The translations under genes were made by a program, and so were the position numbers. A DNA stretch of 64,000 nt, from the NCBI GenBank assembly GCA_023653785.1, contig JAMKCH010088446.1:62001-126000 (forward strand), written 5' to 3'. Shown here piece after piece: positions 22,633 through 34,027 of this stretch (within the stretch, counting starts at the first letter, position 1; each line of letters starts with the position of its first letter). The stretch comes from Ophioderma brevispina (taxonomy: Eukaryota; Echinodermata; Ophiuroidea; Amphilepidida; Ophiodermatidae). Under the pieces are notes generated by a model, which was given only the letters and a program-made list of their open reading frames with translations, was not told where the DNA came from and did no database searches.

Positions 22633-22886
22633 AATAAATTGCGTCCGTGTTGAATGAAGGCCGACAGAAGAGTGACAAATGGCGAGCCGATACGCCCACC
22701 AGCAAGAAACAGATAGAATATTATTGTTTGAAAGCAAACAAACAGCGATGCATGGCAATTAACAAGCACAGGTTCATTGAGGCCCATGGAGCCTAGAAAA
22801 CATAGATAGCAACATGGAATGTCTTTGCATTATTTCTGGCAGGGGGTAAAGTGGTTTCTACCGCATTTACGGCACAACAACTTTAT
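22633..22886 (-). repeat. Ngaro repeat A2
   Basis: It matches 30160-30430 in order: AAATTGCGTCCG, GTTGAATGAAGG, CGAGCCGATACG, ACAAACAGCGATGCATGG, TCATTGAGGCC and CTACCGCATTTACGGCAC. It abuts B1 directly at 22886/22887. Confidence 0.85.
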
Positions 22887-23536
22887 ACCCGAGACCAGAA
22901 ATAAAGGAGAACAAACGCCCAAAAAATGCAGTAAAGTGTCGGCCACTCAAACGACGCAATGTGTTTAAATTTATTAAATAAAACAAAAATGCCAAAGAGA
23001 ATAAAATTTTAAGGAATTCAGCTTTTAACACAAATTTTGAAACTGTAAACTCTTGACTCGGATGATGATGTATCAATATGGTCGACTCTCCTTATGTAGG
23101 AAACCTAAAGAAAGGAGTAAAGTTCAATTGCAATAAATTTAATAGACGCAGGAACCCAAAGTACGATACCCCTAAGGTCAAATCTCCAGCAATAAATTTT
23201 TGCGGGACCCTTTAAGAATGAAATTTTGGAATTCAAACAGAAAATGAACTTTACACCTGGAGTGAGCCTACCCCCTAGGACTTCCCGCGTTAAAAGTACC
23301 TATGGACTAAGTTGAATAGCATAACTATGTTTGGCAAGTAAAATGTTGCTGAACCTTTTAACAAGAAAATTTTACATAAGAGTAATGGGTTGAGTTCCCA
23401 CGTATTTGTACCAGGAGGGGGATCATGAAAGGATAACAAAAAGGATTTACAAGCAATGATTGAAATATTAAATTTGAAGCGGAAGAAATTTGAGCATTTT
23501 AGATTCTCAATATGTGAAATTTCCAGATAATCTGCC
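22887..23536 (-). repeat. Ngaro repeat B1
   Basis: About 650 bp, partner of 21260-21887. It begins ACCCGAGACCAGAAATAAAG immediately after A2 and ends near AATATGTGAAATTTCCAGAT. It follows the coding part in element orientation. Confidence 0.85.
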
Positions 23537-23559
23537 ACACAAAGATTACATGAATATAG

Positions 23560-24354
23560 ACCCTAAATATGAAGGTAAATTGCTAACACCCCCCCTTTTT
23601 TTTTTTTTTTACTGAAACACTACAATAGTGGGCGGAACTTGTTAGGACCCAGAATCTCTTCATCGGAACCTGAAGGATAGGCAAAATCCTGGGGATGAGC
23701 ATTGAAGTGGTTACAAGCGCATTGGTAACCTTTGCCTGATAGTAAAACAACCAATAATCTGCCATATGAACACTTTTATTGTTTTTTTGTATATATTTTT
23801 GGCAACACTGGTCTCTTGTCCTGTCATCAACCTACGACTATAGGGTTGATGATATCAGCAATGTGCGATAATATAGCATAGTAAGGTCAACCCTACATAC
23901 TTATGTGCGCGTGCTTGTTTATGTTTCTCGTGCAACGCAAACCTGCCCCTTTCCTTTTCTCTTCAGAATACGCTAATCTAGTAGGATATTGACCAGCTAT
24001 TCTAGTGGCTGGGTACAAGATGCCTAAGGCCCCTGCAATTCTCTGTACTCTCTTAAGGATATCACCAAGTGAGTTTTAAAAATGTCCATTTGTTACCCAC
24101 ATGCAAAATAAGTGTGGTGGGAAATGGATTCTAAACATCAGACGAGCACTCTTGGACCAACCAAGCCCAGCACATCTCCCACCACTGAGCCCACTCCAAA
24201 CAACCTGTCCCCCTCCATGTAACTGTGTGTTAAGACGACCAGCACGAGTTACAGTGCTGTCTCCCACAATCCAGGTGCCGCATGTTTCCTGTAACAAAAG
24301 CAAAACAAAAGAAAAGGGACAAAGAAACTGAGAAAACTGAGGTGGCATCTGCAA
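23560..24354 (-). pseudogene. Ngaro SGNH/GDSL-hydrolase-like coding part (broken)
   Basis: The open part at 24354-24076 contains TWIVGDSTVTRAGRL followed by GGGQVVWSGLSGGRC. This matches the first block of the SGNH hydrolase domain carried by many Ngaro elements. The GDS (codons about 31-33, 24264-24256) would hold the nucleophilic Ser. The frame is lost downstream, so the later Asp-His block is not visible to me. It sits after the recombinase and before B1, the usual place in hydrolase-bearing Ngaro elements. Its role in the element is unknown. An esterase-like activity is presumed from the family only. Confidence 0.7.
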
Positions 24355-24607
24355 ATGCCAAGAAAGAAAATGTCATAAACTGAAAGTGAAAATACTGACA
24401 GAATGACAAAACCTGTGTTTGCAAGCAAGTAAAGATGAAATGCAGAAAAAATAATGGCTGAGAAAAAAAAATAAGCTTAAAACTAAACTTATAATGCAAA
24501 AAATGAAGCATAACAAATCAAAAAAGAAAAATTAGGATTTTCCTTGGCCGAGCTTACTGAGGACAATCAGGCGAGAAAACCTGTAAAAAGGAAAGGATAA
24601 TTGGACA

Positions 24608-25290
24608 TTAGCTCCCCACTAGAATTTGCAAGGATTGATAAACATGCCTAAAAATTTTTGCAGGAAAGGTCTGAAGAATTTTCAACAGGATCACAAGTGA
24701 TATACATGTAACCTGGAAATAAATGTCTAACATTAACAGCTTTAGAACTACATTAAAAAGTTGAGGCCTAATATACACTTGAAAACCGTCCGTGATCCCA
24801 ACCTGCCCTTTCTTTATTTTGACTTTCTGCGAACCCACTCAAAACAAGCAGATGTGGCCTGCCCCAATTCTGAAGCTGTGGGGCTTTGTAATTGGAAAGG
24901 CGCAACACCTAATGACCGAAAACGGCCTGCCTAAGAAGTGCGTGAATTGAAAGAAGTTTAACGGTCCCCGCCAAAATGAATAAACAGTGGACCTTGCATA
25001 GAAGGCCTAGCAGCTAAAAAATGCCAACACAGAACGAACTGACCCGGCACCAATGTGAGATCATTAGATTTTCAATGTAATAAAGTCCGCACTGCTTTTG
25101 ATCAGTCTTAGAATACCTAATCTGAACTACTATCTTCGAACAGCTGCAGGCTCTTGAAACCCAAACGTCGCTACTCAACCCCAAAACGCGGAGACCAATA
25201 CCTTTGCTTTGTTTTGCAACCGTAAAAACTACACTTAACCTCAAAAAAGCAAAAAAAAGCCAACCAAAAACGCGCCTTACTTAAAAAGTA
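24608..25290 (-). pseudogene. Ngaro tyrosine recombinase (broken)
   Basis: Three catalytic landmarks survive in different frames. A FLRLS segment near 25240-25255 corresponds to the first Arg region, followed by VVQIRYSKTDQ. HSFRIGA (24880-24860) is the His-x-x-Arg motif. FQVYIRPQ carries the presumed nucleophilic Tyr at 24775-24773. Order and spacing fit the C-terminal catalytic domain of phage-integrase-type recombinases in DIRS/Ngaro elements, which insert the cDNA circle without target duplication. At least two frameshifts separate the motifs. Confidence 0.8.
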
Positions 25291-25673
25291 AAACCTCATA
25301 CAAGTGACTGCAAACGATGGTAAATTGAATTAAACTGGCCAAGAGCTGGGAGTAATTGGAAGCCGACAGTCGGACCTTGGGTTCAAGCGTTTGAAACCTT
25401 CTCTTAATTTTTTAACAAGCAAAATACGGTGGGGTCAACCACCATTACCTTGGTACAAAAAGCTAAGGCAGAAATGTGGACATTAATGGTTGAGGGGACC
25501 ACCTTTTAAGGACAATAAGATATATACCGACTATTTCATGCTGAGACACTGGCCAAATAGCATGAAAAATATTACGATGCTCTAATTCAAAAAAAATGAC
25601 TCTAAACATCTTTTATAGGAAGACCAAGTTGACGGAGCTAATGATCCATGAAGCAGACGTTGCGCCTATATTT

Positions 25674-26945
25674 TTAAAAAGTGCCGAGGTATTGTGGGAC
25701 AGGTGTGGCCGATTCTTCTGCATCTGGCGCCAGATGATGAAAACGCCCCATCTGGAAGGTCGTAGAGAGAAGCATCCGCAATGTTATTACATTTGCGGAT
25801 AATACTTTGCAAAAAACTGCAGTATTATGTTTTTTAGCTGCAGACACAAAGTGCCTCACTAGAGCCATAATTAAAGGGCATTTCGAGGTCTGTTTGTTAA
25901 TAATGGAACACAGCGATTTAATATCCGATCTTCTTAAAATAATCCCTGACACGTAATTGCTCACCCCACAAAACAATAGCCGCAACCCCATTGGACAAGC
26001 TAAGCCATGCGATGCCCGGACTTCTTAAATTCATTGCAACTGCCCTGAAACAATTTCCCCATAAAAAAACCGCCAAATCCATACCAACCGCTTGAATCAG
26101 TGTTTTAATTGTAAATACCGAGTCACCATCCACATTGGATCTGGGATAAGGGTGATCCATTGAATGGTTTAAAAAACACCAACCAGGTTCAAATCCAGCT
26201 TAGCCTTAGCAAGCGAATTCTGTGCCAAGCATGTTTTAGACCACATGTTTAGATCAATAAGGCGACGTAAAAAGGCTCTACCTGGTGATATCGCCTTGCA
26301 AACGAAAGAGATAATGAGCAAAATAAGGGATTGCAAATTTTTCAGAGTCATGCTTTAGATTTTAGAGGCATTCTGCACCTTGGGCCCTATGTCAAGTAGT
26401 TGTGACCTGTGGAATCGAATGACATGCTTCAAATTGATTTCTAACCTAAGTAAACCAAGGATGTTTTGCAGGCCTACAGATTTTGCAAACAGCTAAAGGC
26501 GACCCCTAAAAGAGTGCAAACCCGAGAACAACTCAAGAGGTGATGACACGACGAAAAATTGTTAACGTCCGCAAGCCCACCGATAGATATAGTCATCGCA
26601 TAGTGGAGTAATCCATTAGAAATGCCTCTTTTTGCTGCCCATTCCAAAAAAGTGGAAATCTTTTCAACAAGGTGGGAGCAAGAAACTCCCATGGGCAAAG
26701 CTTTATCAACATAATACTATCCAAAACCTTCATACCCAGAAGTTGAAAATCACTAGGGTGTACGGGAAGAACATGAAGGCAGATTCAATATATGACTTAG
26801 CCAAAGCCGCACCTTTTAACACTTCGGCAACCAACTGAAACAGCAGTGTCAAAGCTGTTGTGGACTTGACTCACAAAACTTTGGGTCATACTCATTAACC
26901 GAACTACCCTCTGGATAAGACAGATGTTGAATGAACCTAAAAAAT
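25674..26945 (-). pseudogene. Ngaro reverse transcriptase and RNase H (broken)
   Basis: In element order: HLSYPEGSSVN (near 26923-26894) is an early RT block. PMGVSCSHLVEKISTFLEWA (26698 onward) precedes the catalytic box, whose Asp-Asp (GATGAC on the minus strand, 26597-26592) lies one frame away. INKQTSKCPLIMALVRHFV and then FQMGRFHHLAPDAEESATPV (ending near 25680) are RNase H-end blocks characteristic of DIRS/Ngaro polymerases. Frameshifts occur between most blocks. The part upstream of the RT is displaced by the 921-bp insertion at 27009-27929. Confidence 0.85.
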
Positions 26946-26999
26946 TTGCCGGGGGACAGCTTTAGGTATAATCCCTATTGGAGACACAATAAGGTTGGT

Positions 27000-27938
27000 A
27001 ATGGTTTAGACTTAGAACTAAAATAGTGGGGTTGGTATGTCAATGAAAACAGTTCCCGTGGATTTTGGTGCTTAAAGTTGATTTTATTTGTGTTTTTCAC
27101 TTCAATAGGGACCAGACAGTCGAAAATGATGGGGGGCAATTTTCGGACTGTTCCCCCTCCCCACGGGGAGAAAACGTTACTACAGGGAACAATTTAAAAT
27201 CGAGTTCAATTGTGTTTTACTGTACATAAAATGTTTCGTTCTCCTTATATGGATTAAAAAAAGTTATATTTGCCTAGGTTACGACCCTTAGTTAAAGCTC
27301 TATAGCCCCGTAATGGTTCAAGGTCATCATGGGGTAAAATTTTCCCACATGTCAGATTTTGGTTAAACTGGTGATAAGTTTTTGTATTGTCTTCAACAGG
27401 ATCCAAAAATGTGAGTATGTACAGTTGTGACATTTGGTTGGCTAATACATAGCAAAATGTAGCAAGGGTCTAAATGGTCTATGGGGCGTCACCAGAATTT
27501 TCCCGGGATGTCGCCAATGGTGATATCACCAAAACAGTAAAATGAATTTTCTGTTTCAGTATGACACAAGGAATCATTTGACCACCACTTTCAACAAAAT
27601 CGAAGCATTTGTTTCCCCCAGGGTGACCTTGAAACCATTATGGGGCTATACCGCTTAACAAGGTTGGAACTAGGCAATATATACTTATTTTAAATCCTAG
27701 GAGAGGAGGAATGCATTAGTATACATTTAAAACCACAATTTGACTTGAATTTTAAATTGTTCCCTGTACTAACATTTACCCCCTTGCAGGAGGGGAGGCA
27801 GCAGTCCGAAAATTTCACCCATTCATTTTCTGACAGTTTAGGCCCTACTGAAACCCCAACAGCAATAAAATCAATTTTAGCATGAAAATCCTACGGGACT
27901 ACAAACACCCAACCCACCTAAGGGCCAGCAATGGTTTA
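27000..27938. mobile_element. Long-inverted-repeat element nested in the Ngaro (Mutator-like?)
   Basis: The element proper is 27009-27929 (921 bp), flanked by direct repeats AATGGTTTA at 27000-27008 and 27930-27938. Imperfect inverted arms of about 330 bp (27009-27345 and 27600-27929) share TTGATTTTATT, ATTTTCGGACTG, ACAGGGAACAATTTAAAAT and TATAGCCCCGTAATGGTT, with a central part of about 255 bp. Long arms with a 9-bp duplication fit a Mutator-like (MULE) MITE. That assignment is an inference because no transposase is present. It separates the gag and RT parts of the host element, so it inserted later. Confidence 0.75.
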
Positions 27939-28209
27939 AGATTAATCCCTTTCCCAATTTTTTTCCAATGCTAGTTTTGGATTTTGTCTTACTGACAAGA
28001 GATTAGGAGCTTCCCACGAGCCATCACCTATCACCACCAAAACCTAACTTAAACCCGTACATTAAACCTTTTCCAAAAAATCCGCCCCGCAATCATCCAG
28101 GATATTGTTGTTTTTAGCAGAAGGTATAAGATCTCAACATATTGGTGAATGGGTATTTACAACACGCAAATGCTGTGCCTTGGCATCCTGACGAAAAACC
28201 AAACTTTGC

Positions 28210-30119
28210 AAGTTTAACATTCCGGATTTTTTGCAATTGGCTGCCCCGTGACCGGCATCTTTGCACTTGGAGCATTGTTATTGTAGTTGCAATTTTTACG
28301 TTGGCATGCCCCTCTCATTAAAGTCCGAAGCAAACCCTTTCGATGATGATTTCTTTCCAAATTGTGTGGCACCTGCTCCCCCCCATGAATGGTATCTTTT
28401 CCCCTTGATTGTTGGCCGAAAGGACCTGCATTGAATCCCTTTTGACGACAAAAATCGATTGGCATTACTACGGACGAAGGGAATGTGAGTCATAAAAAGA
28501 GCCCAAAGCCTCACCACCACTAATGCCCATGACCTTTGGGGGGGCTTGCTGCCGCAATACGAAATTGTTTGGTCCTATGACCGCCACCCAACCACCGAAG
28601 CGAGCTGCAGCGGTTCTGATCAAGTTAGCATACCTGAGTAACTCCGTGTACGCGCGTCGGGTGAGCCTCCAAATAAATGGACATAAAAACCAAAAAAGCT
28701 GAAGTCCAAACGTGAACCGACGTTATTGCCTGTTTCTGCTTATTTGATTTCCAAATAATTTGTCCCCAATTCATTAACTGATAAGGCGAAACCATGAATT
28801 AGGTTCCTTGTCACTTGGATCTTTTCCAACAATAAGGACAAATCAATGTATTCCCCATTGATTATCTTTGTCTTCAACATTTTGGAAACCCCTGTCCCCA
28901 ACGGACCACACACTGAAATTAAGGGAGAAAAACCCAATTGATCAGCATTAAATTCTGAAATAGCATTTGGAACTGAATTGACATCGCTTACCACTTGGCA
29001 AGCAAATTTGTGCACTAGGACTTTGAGAATGATTGAAAGCACTAGCATACCCTGCTGACTAACACGTTGAAAGCATAATTGAGTAGTTGTGTTAACTGAG
29101 TTTGAATAGGACAACCAGCAATACCCTGCTGATTAACACGATTGCTAGCATTAATCGATGCATTTGCATTACTTAAAGATTGAATCTGGACACCACTATT
29201 GAGAGGATTAATTGTAGCCACTAGTATTACTTTGAGACTGAATAGGAGCACTTGTAATGGTCTGTTGGACTAACACATGTTAAAACGTAAAGTTGAGCAT
29301 TTAGACAGTACTTTGTTGTCTGCAAGGGAGTAGCAGTAATTCCTTGTTGAACAAACACCATTAATCACACATGGGATGAATTGACAATCAAATTTTGGTG
29401 TACCGATTTGTAGGTTTGAAAAATACCTTGAAGTAACTGGCAAGCAATGTCTGGTTGCTGGATCTGAGGCTGCAACTTGGGCCTTGATGTAATAGCTGGC
29501 TTGTGGTGGCAAAGGGTTGTTGTGTTGACCTTGACGATTCGTTTGCTGAACTAACACTTTGCTGTTGATCAGTTTGGCGACAATTTACACTAGACTGGTT
29601 TTGAATTTGCCGCGATTGACGGGAAACGGGTTTAGTGAAAGAAGAAACTGGAATGGCCTTGTTGAAAAAAAAACGTTTGTGTACCCTGCCCATAAGGGAT
29701 GTTGGCTAGAACCGCCATTGGACTTGACACCGTTTAACCGGCTTAGATTTTTGCCGTTGTTGTTTGAAACCGGGCCTGGGATTGAGATGAGATTCTGACG
29801 AGACTTTAATATTTTCCCCCATGGAAGGTTTTCTTATGGTTAGCTTGTGATTCTCAGTCTGTCTAGAAACGCAATGATGATCGCGATAGAACCGGCACTG
29901 GGTTGAAATTCCCGCACTGGAGCTAGCACGATTCAGTGTCCATAAAATGGCCTCCTCTGATTTGCTCTTTTGTGTACGTTTTGTTGCTTTTCTCGACCCA
30001 TGCTTCCCGTTCAAGATGGACAGATTTTGGCAGCGTAAACATATGAGCATAATTACTAAAGATTGTGGTAAAACCTTTGAAGACGCACCAAGTTTAAAAG
30101 ACTTGTAGATGAAAGTCAA
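28210..30119 (-). pseudogene. Ngaro gag-like ORF1 (broken)
   Basis: This is the first coding region after repeat A1. It starts with a basic Ser/Thr-rich part (30119-29706), followed by Gln/Ser/Asn-rich low-complexity sequence (about 29690-29110). Next is a block with PLGTGVSKMLKTKIINGEYI (28907-28830), typical of the gag-like protein of Ngaro-type elements. It ends in a CCHC zinc knuckle CSKCKDAGHGAANC (28274-28233), which is in a different frame from its surroundings. At least four frame changes are needed to follow it. It is inferred to bind the element RNA. Confidence 0.75.
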
Positions 30120-30159
30120 ATTTTCGGGGAATTTACGCGTTGTGATTCGACGTAAGAAA

Positions 30160-30430
30160 ATTAAATTGCGTCCGGGTGTTGAATGAAGGGACGACAGAGA
30201 GTGGACCCAAAATGGGGCGAGCCGATACGGCCCGAGCTAAGTTGCAACTGATAAATCTTATTTTGGTTGAAGAAGAATACAACAAACAGCGATGCATGGG
30301 CCAATTACCAAAGCAGCGTATCATTGAGGCCAGGAGACTAGCAAGAACATAAGCATAGCAATGGAATTGCGACATTATTTCTGCAGGGGGTAAAGTTGTT
30401 TTCTACCGCATTTACGGCACAAAACTTTAT
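30160..30430 (-). repeat. Ngaro repeat A1 (5' end of the element)
   Basis: It matches 22633-22886 and ends at CGGCACAAAACTTTAT (30415-30430), where interrupted MITE sequence resumes. In PAT/Ngaro elements A1 precedes ORF1, as it does here. Confidence 0.85.
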
Positions 30431-30586
30431 GCACAATTTTCTTAAATATTGCGATCGATTTGCATGTAAAAGATTAGGGAACACAGGAATTATAAGGATT
30501 AAACGGTTTTTAAAAGTGTTTATTGGAGCTATTTGTTACATATTACCAGTAGTTTTTTAAAGTAGCAGTATTTTCATCACAAACCC
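30431..30586 (-). mobile_element. TTAA MITE family C, copy 2, right half
   Basis: TTTTCTTAAATATTGCGATC and then GATTTGCATGTAAAAGATTA continue the MITE where it broke off at 21259, matching the reverse complement of about 56890-56820. The end is eroded (ATCACAAACCCTTGA in place of the family end and TTAA). Confidence 0.65.
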
Positions 30587-30589
30587 TTG

Positions 30590-31500
30590 AAAAAATAGTC
30601 AAAACCTATGTTTCCTGCCAAGTCATTAAATGATTCATTTTGTGAAACATTATTATGTTCAAGATAATGAATCAAATATTTTACCACAGATTTTGCAACA
30701 ACAGTTTGTGAACACATTTGCCATTTCCTAGAAAAACACCTTATGGATGTGGTTGTAGAACACACCATGCTCTAGTGTTTAACTTTAGTTTCTTACTAGA
30801 ACCTTAACAGGGAAATGGAGAATCACTTACCTATAGTAGATTTCAAATAAGTGAGGATCCATATCTTGATGGGGGAAAAGGAAATTGGTATTGGGTTCAA
30901 TCCCCGGACATGCAGGGACAAGGCCTTTGTTGCCATTACAAAACATATTGTGTGCATGGTACAAAAGCTAATGTACACAAAATCGGCTTATTGGAAAAAA
31001 TTGATGCATTTCAGTTCATAATGGCTGTTATTGATTAGAAGGAATTATGCCAAGGTTGGTCCAGATGTTAAATCCGCGTTGCTCAAATCTCTCAATACAA
31101 GGTTGGCCCATTTGTGATGACCAAATAAAAAACTAGTTTGTCTATGTATGACCTACACAGATATAAGAATACAGTTATTTCTCTAATGCTGTTGATAAGG
31201 AATGATATTTTGCAGTGTCAAAGTAAGTTCATTGTTCAAATAACAACGTTTAATGAAATAAGTTGCTGGTGTTTTCATTCCTGACACTTCAATGGAAACA
31301 TCCATCTATCTTAGAATTATAAAATCATGTATTTAGGTCAACATGATTTACTAGCTACATTACTATAATTGTAGAGTACCATAAACTTTTTACCCGTGAC
31401 CATTAAAATAATTCTATTACCTCTCACGGTGACGGACAGGTCACCTAAAAACTTTCATGAGGTTCACTTATTTGGAAATATGTTAACTATATTTTATTCT
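30590..31500. other. No gene recognised
   Basis: No coding or clear repeat signature. Confidence 0.4.
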
Positions 31501-31502
31501 CC

Positions 31503-31655
31503 ATGCCCCCCTGCGGAGTCGGGGTTTAGAATCTGGCCCGATGTGTTCCCCTGCATGTCGAAAAGGCAACTAAATGGGGCCCCCTGCGGATTCGGGGTGA
31601 AGAATTGGCCCGATGTGTGTGTCCCCTGATGGTCGTAAAAGGCGCAAAAGGGGTA
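31503..31655 (+). repeat. Two-copy repeat of about 75 bp
   Basis: Copies start CCCCCTGCGGAGTCGGGGT (near 31506) and CCCCCTGCGGATTCGGGGT (near 31581). Both continue with TGGCCCGATGTGT, CCCCTG.ATG.TCG and AAAAGGC. The G/C content is far above its surroundings, so it is probably a fragment of a dispersed repeat. Confidence 0.6.
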
Positions 31656-31659
31656 ACTG

Positions 31660-32515
31660 TCTGTTATTTGAACAGAGGGTGGTATTTTAAAATTTGGATT
31701 TTATATTATAAATGTGTGATGATATCGACTGTGTTTAATTGTATTATTAAGATGTTCGGTTGTATTACTCGTTTAAGTACATGAGCTTAAAATCCATAAT
31801 ACATGAAAAAAACCATTTCAATTAACATTTGTACATAGGTAAGACCACTTATTTATTTTATAATAGTAATAGTAGCTGTATTAGGGTTTTGTACGTAGAA
31901 TTGTTGATGTAATTTATAAATTATCAGTTGGGATAATGCCCAAGTGTATTGGAGCATTGAAAATGTACATGTATTTGAGACATCTATTTGGTCTGTGAAG
32001 GGGATCTCATGTTGCATGTTCTTGATGTGATTGTCGAATCTGTATTTGAGTTGAAGTTTTGCTTGGTAATGGATGAGATGAGGACCTTTGTCAGCGGTCT
32101 ATGATGTGTATAGTTATAAATTATCAGTATATCTTTTGAAATTGTTTTTATGATGAATTGTTTCCTAAGTGTAATCTTGCAATTAGTTGGTTTATCTGGT
32201 TTGCTACATGGATAGGTGATGCTGGTTCATCCACTGTAGATGTGATCCTTTGTAATTGTAATTGTACTTTGATTGAGATGAAGTTTTAATATTGCGTTGT
32301 TTTTTTTTTAATTTAAAAGGTGTAAATGACAAATGTAATGAAACGATATAACACAATTGTGTGGTTGTCGTTTAAATTTTAATACTTCACTCAATCACTG
32401 ATTCTCCAATGATTTCTTCAGTAGCAATGTCCAATGCTTTCATCTACAGAAGATAGCAAACATTTTTTTTAAGAACAAGCACTGTTCAGTACCGATGACA
32501 CATAGTCAATGCACT
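31660..32515. other. No gene recognised
   Basis: T-rich sequence without coding or repeat structure that I can support. Confidence 0.4.
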
Positions 32516-32519
32516 TTCC

Positions 32520-32860
32520 ATGACAATTTCGAAACAAAATATAACATTATTTGGTTTGCCCTGCAAGGTAATGGCATTTTGTTGCATAACCACTAAAATA
32601 TGTGGTCATGCTGCACTGTATGACCTCTTAATTTTTATCTTGCCATGGGACTTCTTGCCTGGAAGATTGCATTGTGAACACTTGTTCTTCTTAAGGAAGT
32701 CCATGTGAAAATGCCTTCTTAGCCCAGCAAGGTTACCCAAGGATGGCTGGTGGACATTGACCATGGTGTTCACACTGATCTGGTCTGTTGATGTGCCACA
32801 CTTCATGGGTGGGTTTTGTGGCAGGGAGATACAAGAAGAAAGAGGGGTGTTTATTGGCAA
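32520..32860 (-). pseudogene. Possible piggyBac-like transposase C-terminal relic
   Basis: A minus-strand frame (32860-32606) contains RRHFHMDFLKKNKCSQCNLP followed by a basic stretch. After a stop the frame continues to FCFEIV. A basic region with a C-x2-C pair and a later CFE resembles the Cys-rich C-terminus of piggyBac-type (PGBD) transposases. No catalytic Asp region is visible. The resemblance is partial and could be chance. It is of interest because many TTAA-flanked elements surround it. Confidence 0.25.
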
Positions 32861-32959
32861 GTCTCACTCAGAGGGCTGGAAAGCGTATCAAAATGATTAC
32901 AATGAAAAATTAAAAGGGCTTTTATACCTGAAAGATGTACATAACACCAGTATTTAAAA

Positions 32960-34020
32960 TCCTCTGAAACTAAAAAGAATGCATATGCATTCATTGCAGA
33001 AACATTTTTAGATAGACTTAATCTTTTCATACAAATTTCATCAGGTTTTTTTTTTTTTTAGTTTCTAAAGTACATATCATTTTATTTATGTTTTGCCTAT
33101 TTTTGATTAAGATACATGAATTATTTACCATGTAAGATTTCTAGGGATTGAATTATTACCAAATTAAAAAGAACAGGAACATACTCTTTAGATATATATT
33201 GCTCAATAAGGAAAACAAAGCATCTTTTGCATAGACCGACACATTTGGGCTTACAGTGCATGCTTTATAACCCACCTTGGTTGTTTTTGTGGAAGCTGTT
33301 TGCTGATATATGACAAACTAGATGTAACTCAGACGTAAGAAAATTTGTGATATGAAAGATTTCGATGTTTTAATCTCCCTCAAGTAACAAAGTTTCAGGT
33401 TGCCAAGAAGAGTACAGTATTCACAACAGTAACATGGAGGTGATAAACCAAGGATTATTTTGGACAGTGTCAACCCGAGTTTCCGAGTATATCTTTTGGT
33501 TGGTAAATGCCCAAATATTTAATTATTGTATGTAAAAGTATACATGTCTAGAAAGAAAATTGGACGATGACTGAACCCGATGATAGCATCAGATTAATGT
33601 AAAAACTTCCGTATTTTGAGGAGAGTAAAATGCTAAAAAAAAATGATTTGCCCCCAAAATTTTCAGGACAGTAAACAAAAACATTTGATGGATTTCATGA
33701 TTTCTTATGTTATTTTTTAGAAACAGAAACAAGAAAAGTGTCTAGGACATTTTTGCATTTTTTTAAAATAGAGCTTATTTTCGAAATATAAGAAGAAATG
33801 TCAGAAAAAGGTTTTTTTATTTTTTTCTTTTCCAAATTTGAGTTATATATTGGGAAATATTTATATTGTAGGAAGTTAAACCTTACCTTTTACTTCGGTA
33901 TTTTTAGAGTTATCTGGTCGGAAAATTGCCCATACCAAGCTGTCTCTTCTAATTAAAACTATTGAATCAAAACACTTTTGTCTCTCAACTCAGAAATCAG
34001 AAGAAATTGAAAGTTCATCT
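32960..34020. other. No gene recognised
   Basis: AT-rich with T tracts. Nothing supported. Confidence 0.4.
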
Positions 34021-34027
34021 GGTCTAA

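Larger units (their letters stand above)
21260..30430 (-). mobile_element. Ngaro-type tyrosine-recombinase (DIRS-order) retrotransposon, decayed
   Basis: This 9.17-kb element lies on the minus strand. Read 5'->3' on that strand its order is: repeat A1 (30430-30160), gag-like part, reverse transcriptase/RNase H, tyrosine recombinase, SGNH-hydrolase-like part, repeat B1 (23536-22887), repeat A2 (22886-22633), a spacer, and repeat B2 (21887-21260). The split direct-repeat order A1-genes-B1-A2-B2 is the known hallmark of PAT/Ngaro elements, which integrate with a recombinase and leave no target duplication. None is visible, and both outer edges fall inside one interrupted MITE. Every coding part is broken by small indels, so the copy cannot be active as written. 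Consensus errors could explain some of the breaks. Confidence 0.85.

Noticed and set aside
21260..23536. LTR retrotransposon with LTRs at 21.3 and 22.9 kb
   Set aside because: The repeated blocks do not flank the coding part as LTRs. Their order matches split direct repeats, and a recombinase replaces a DDE integrase.
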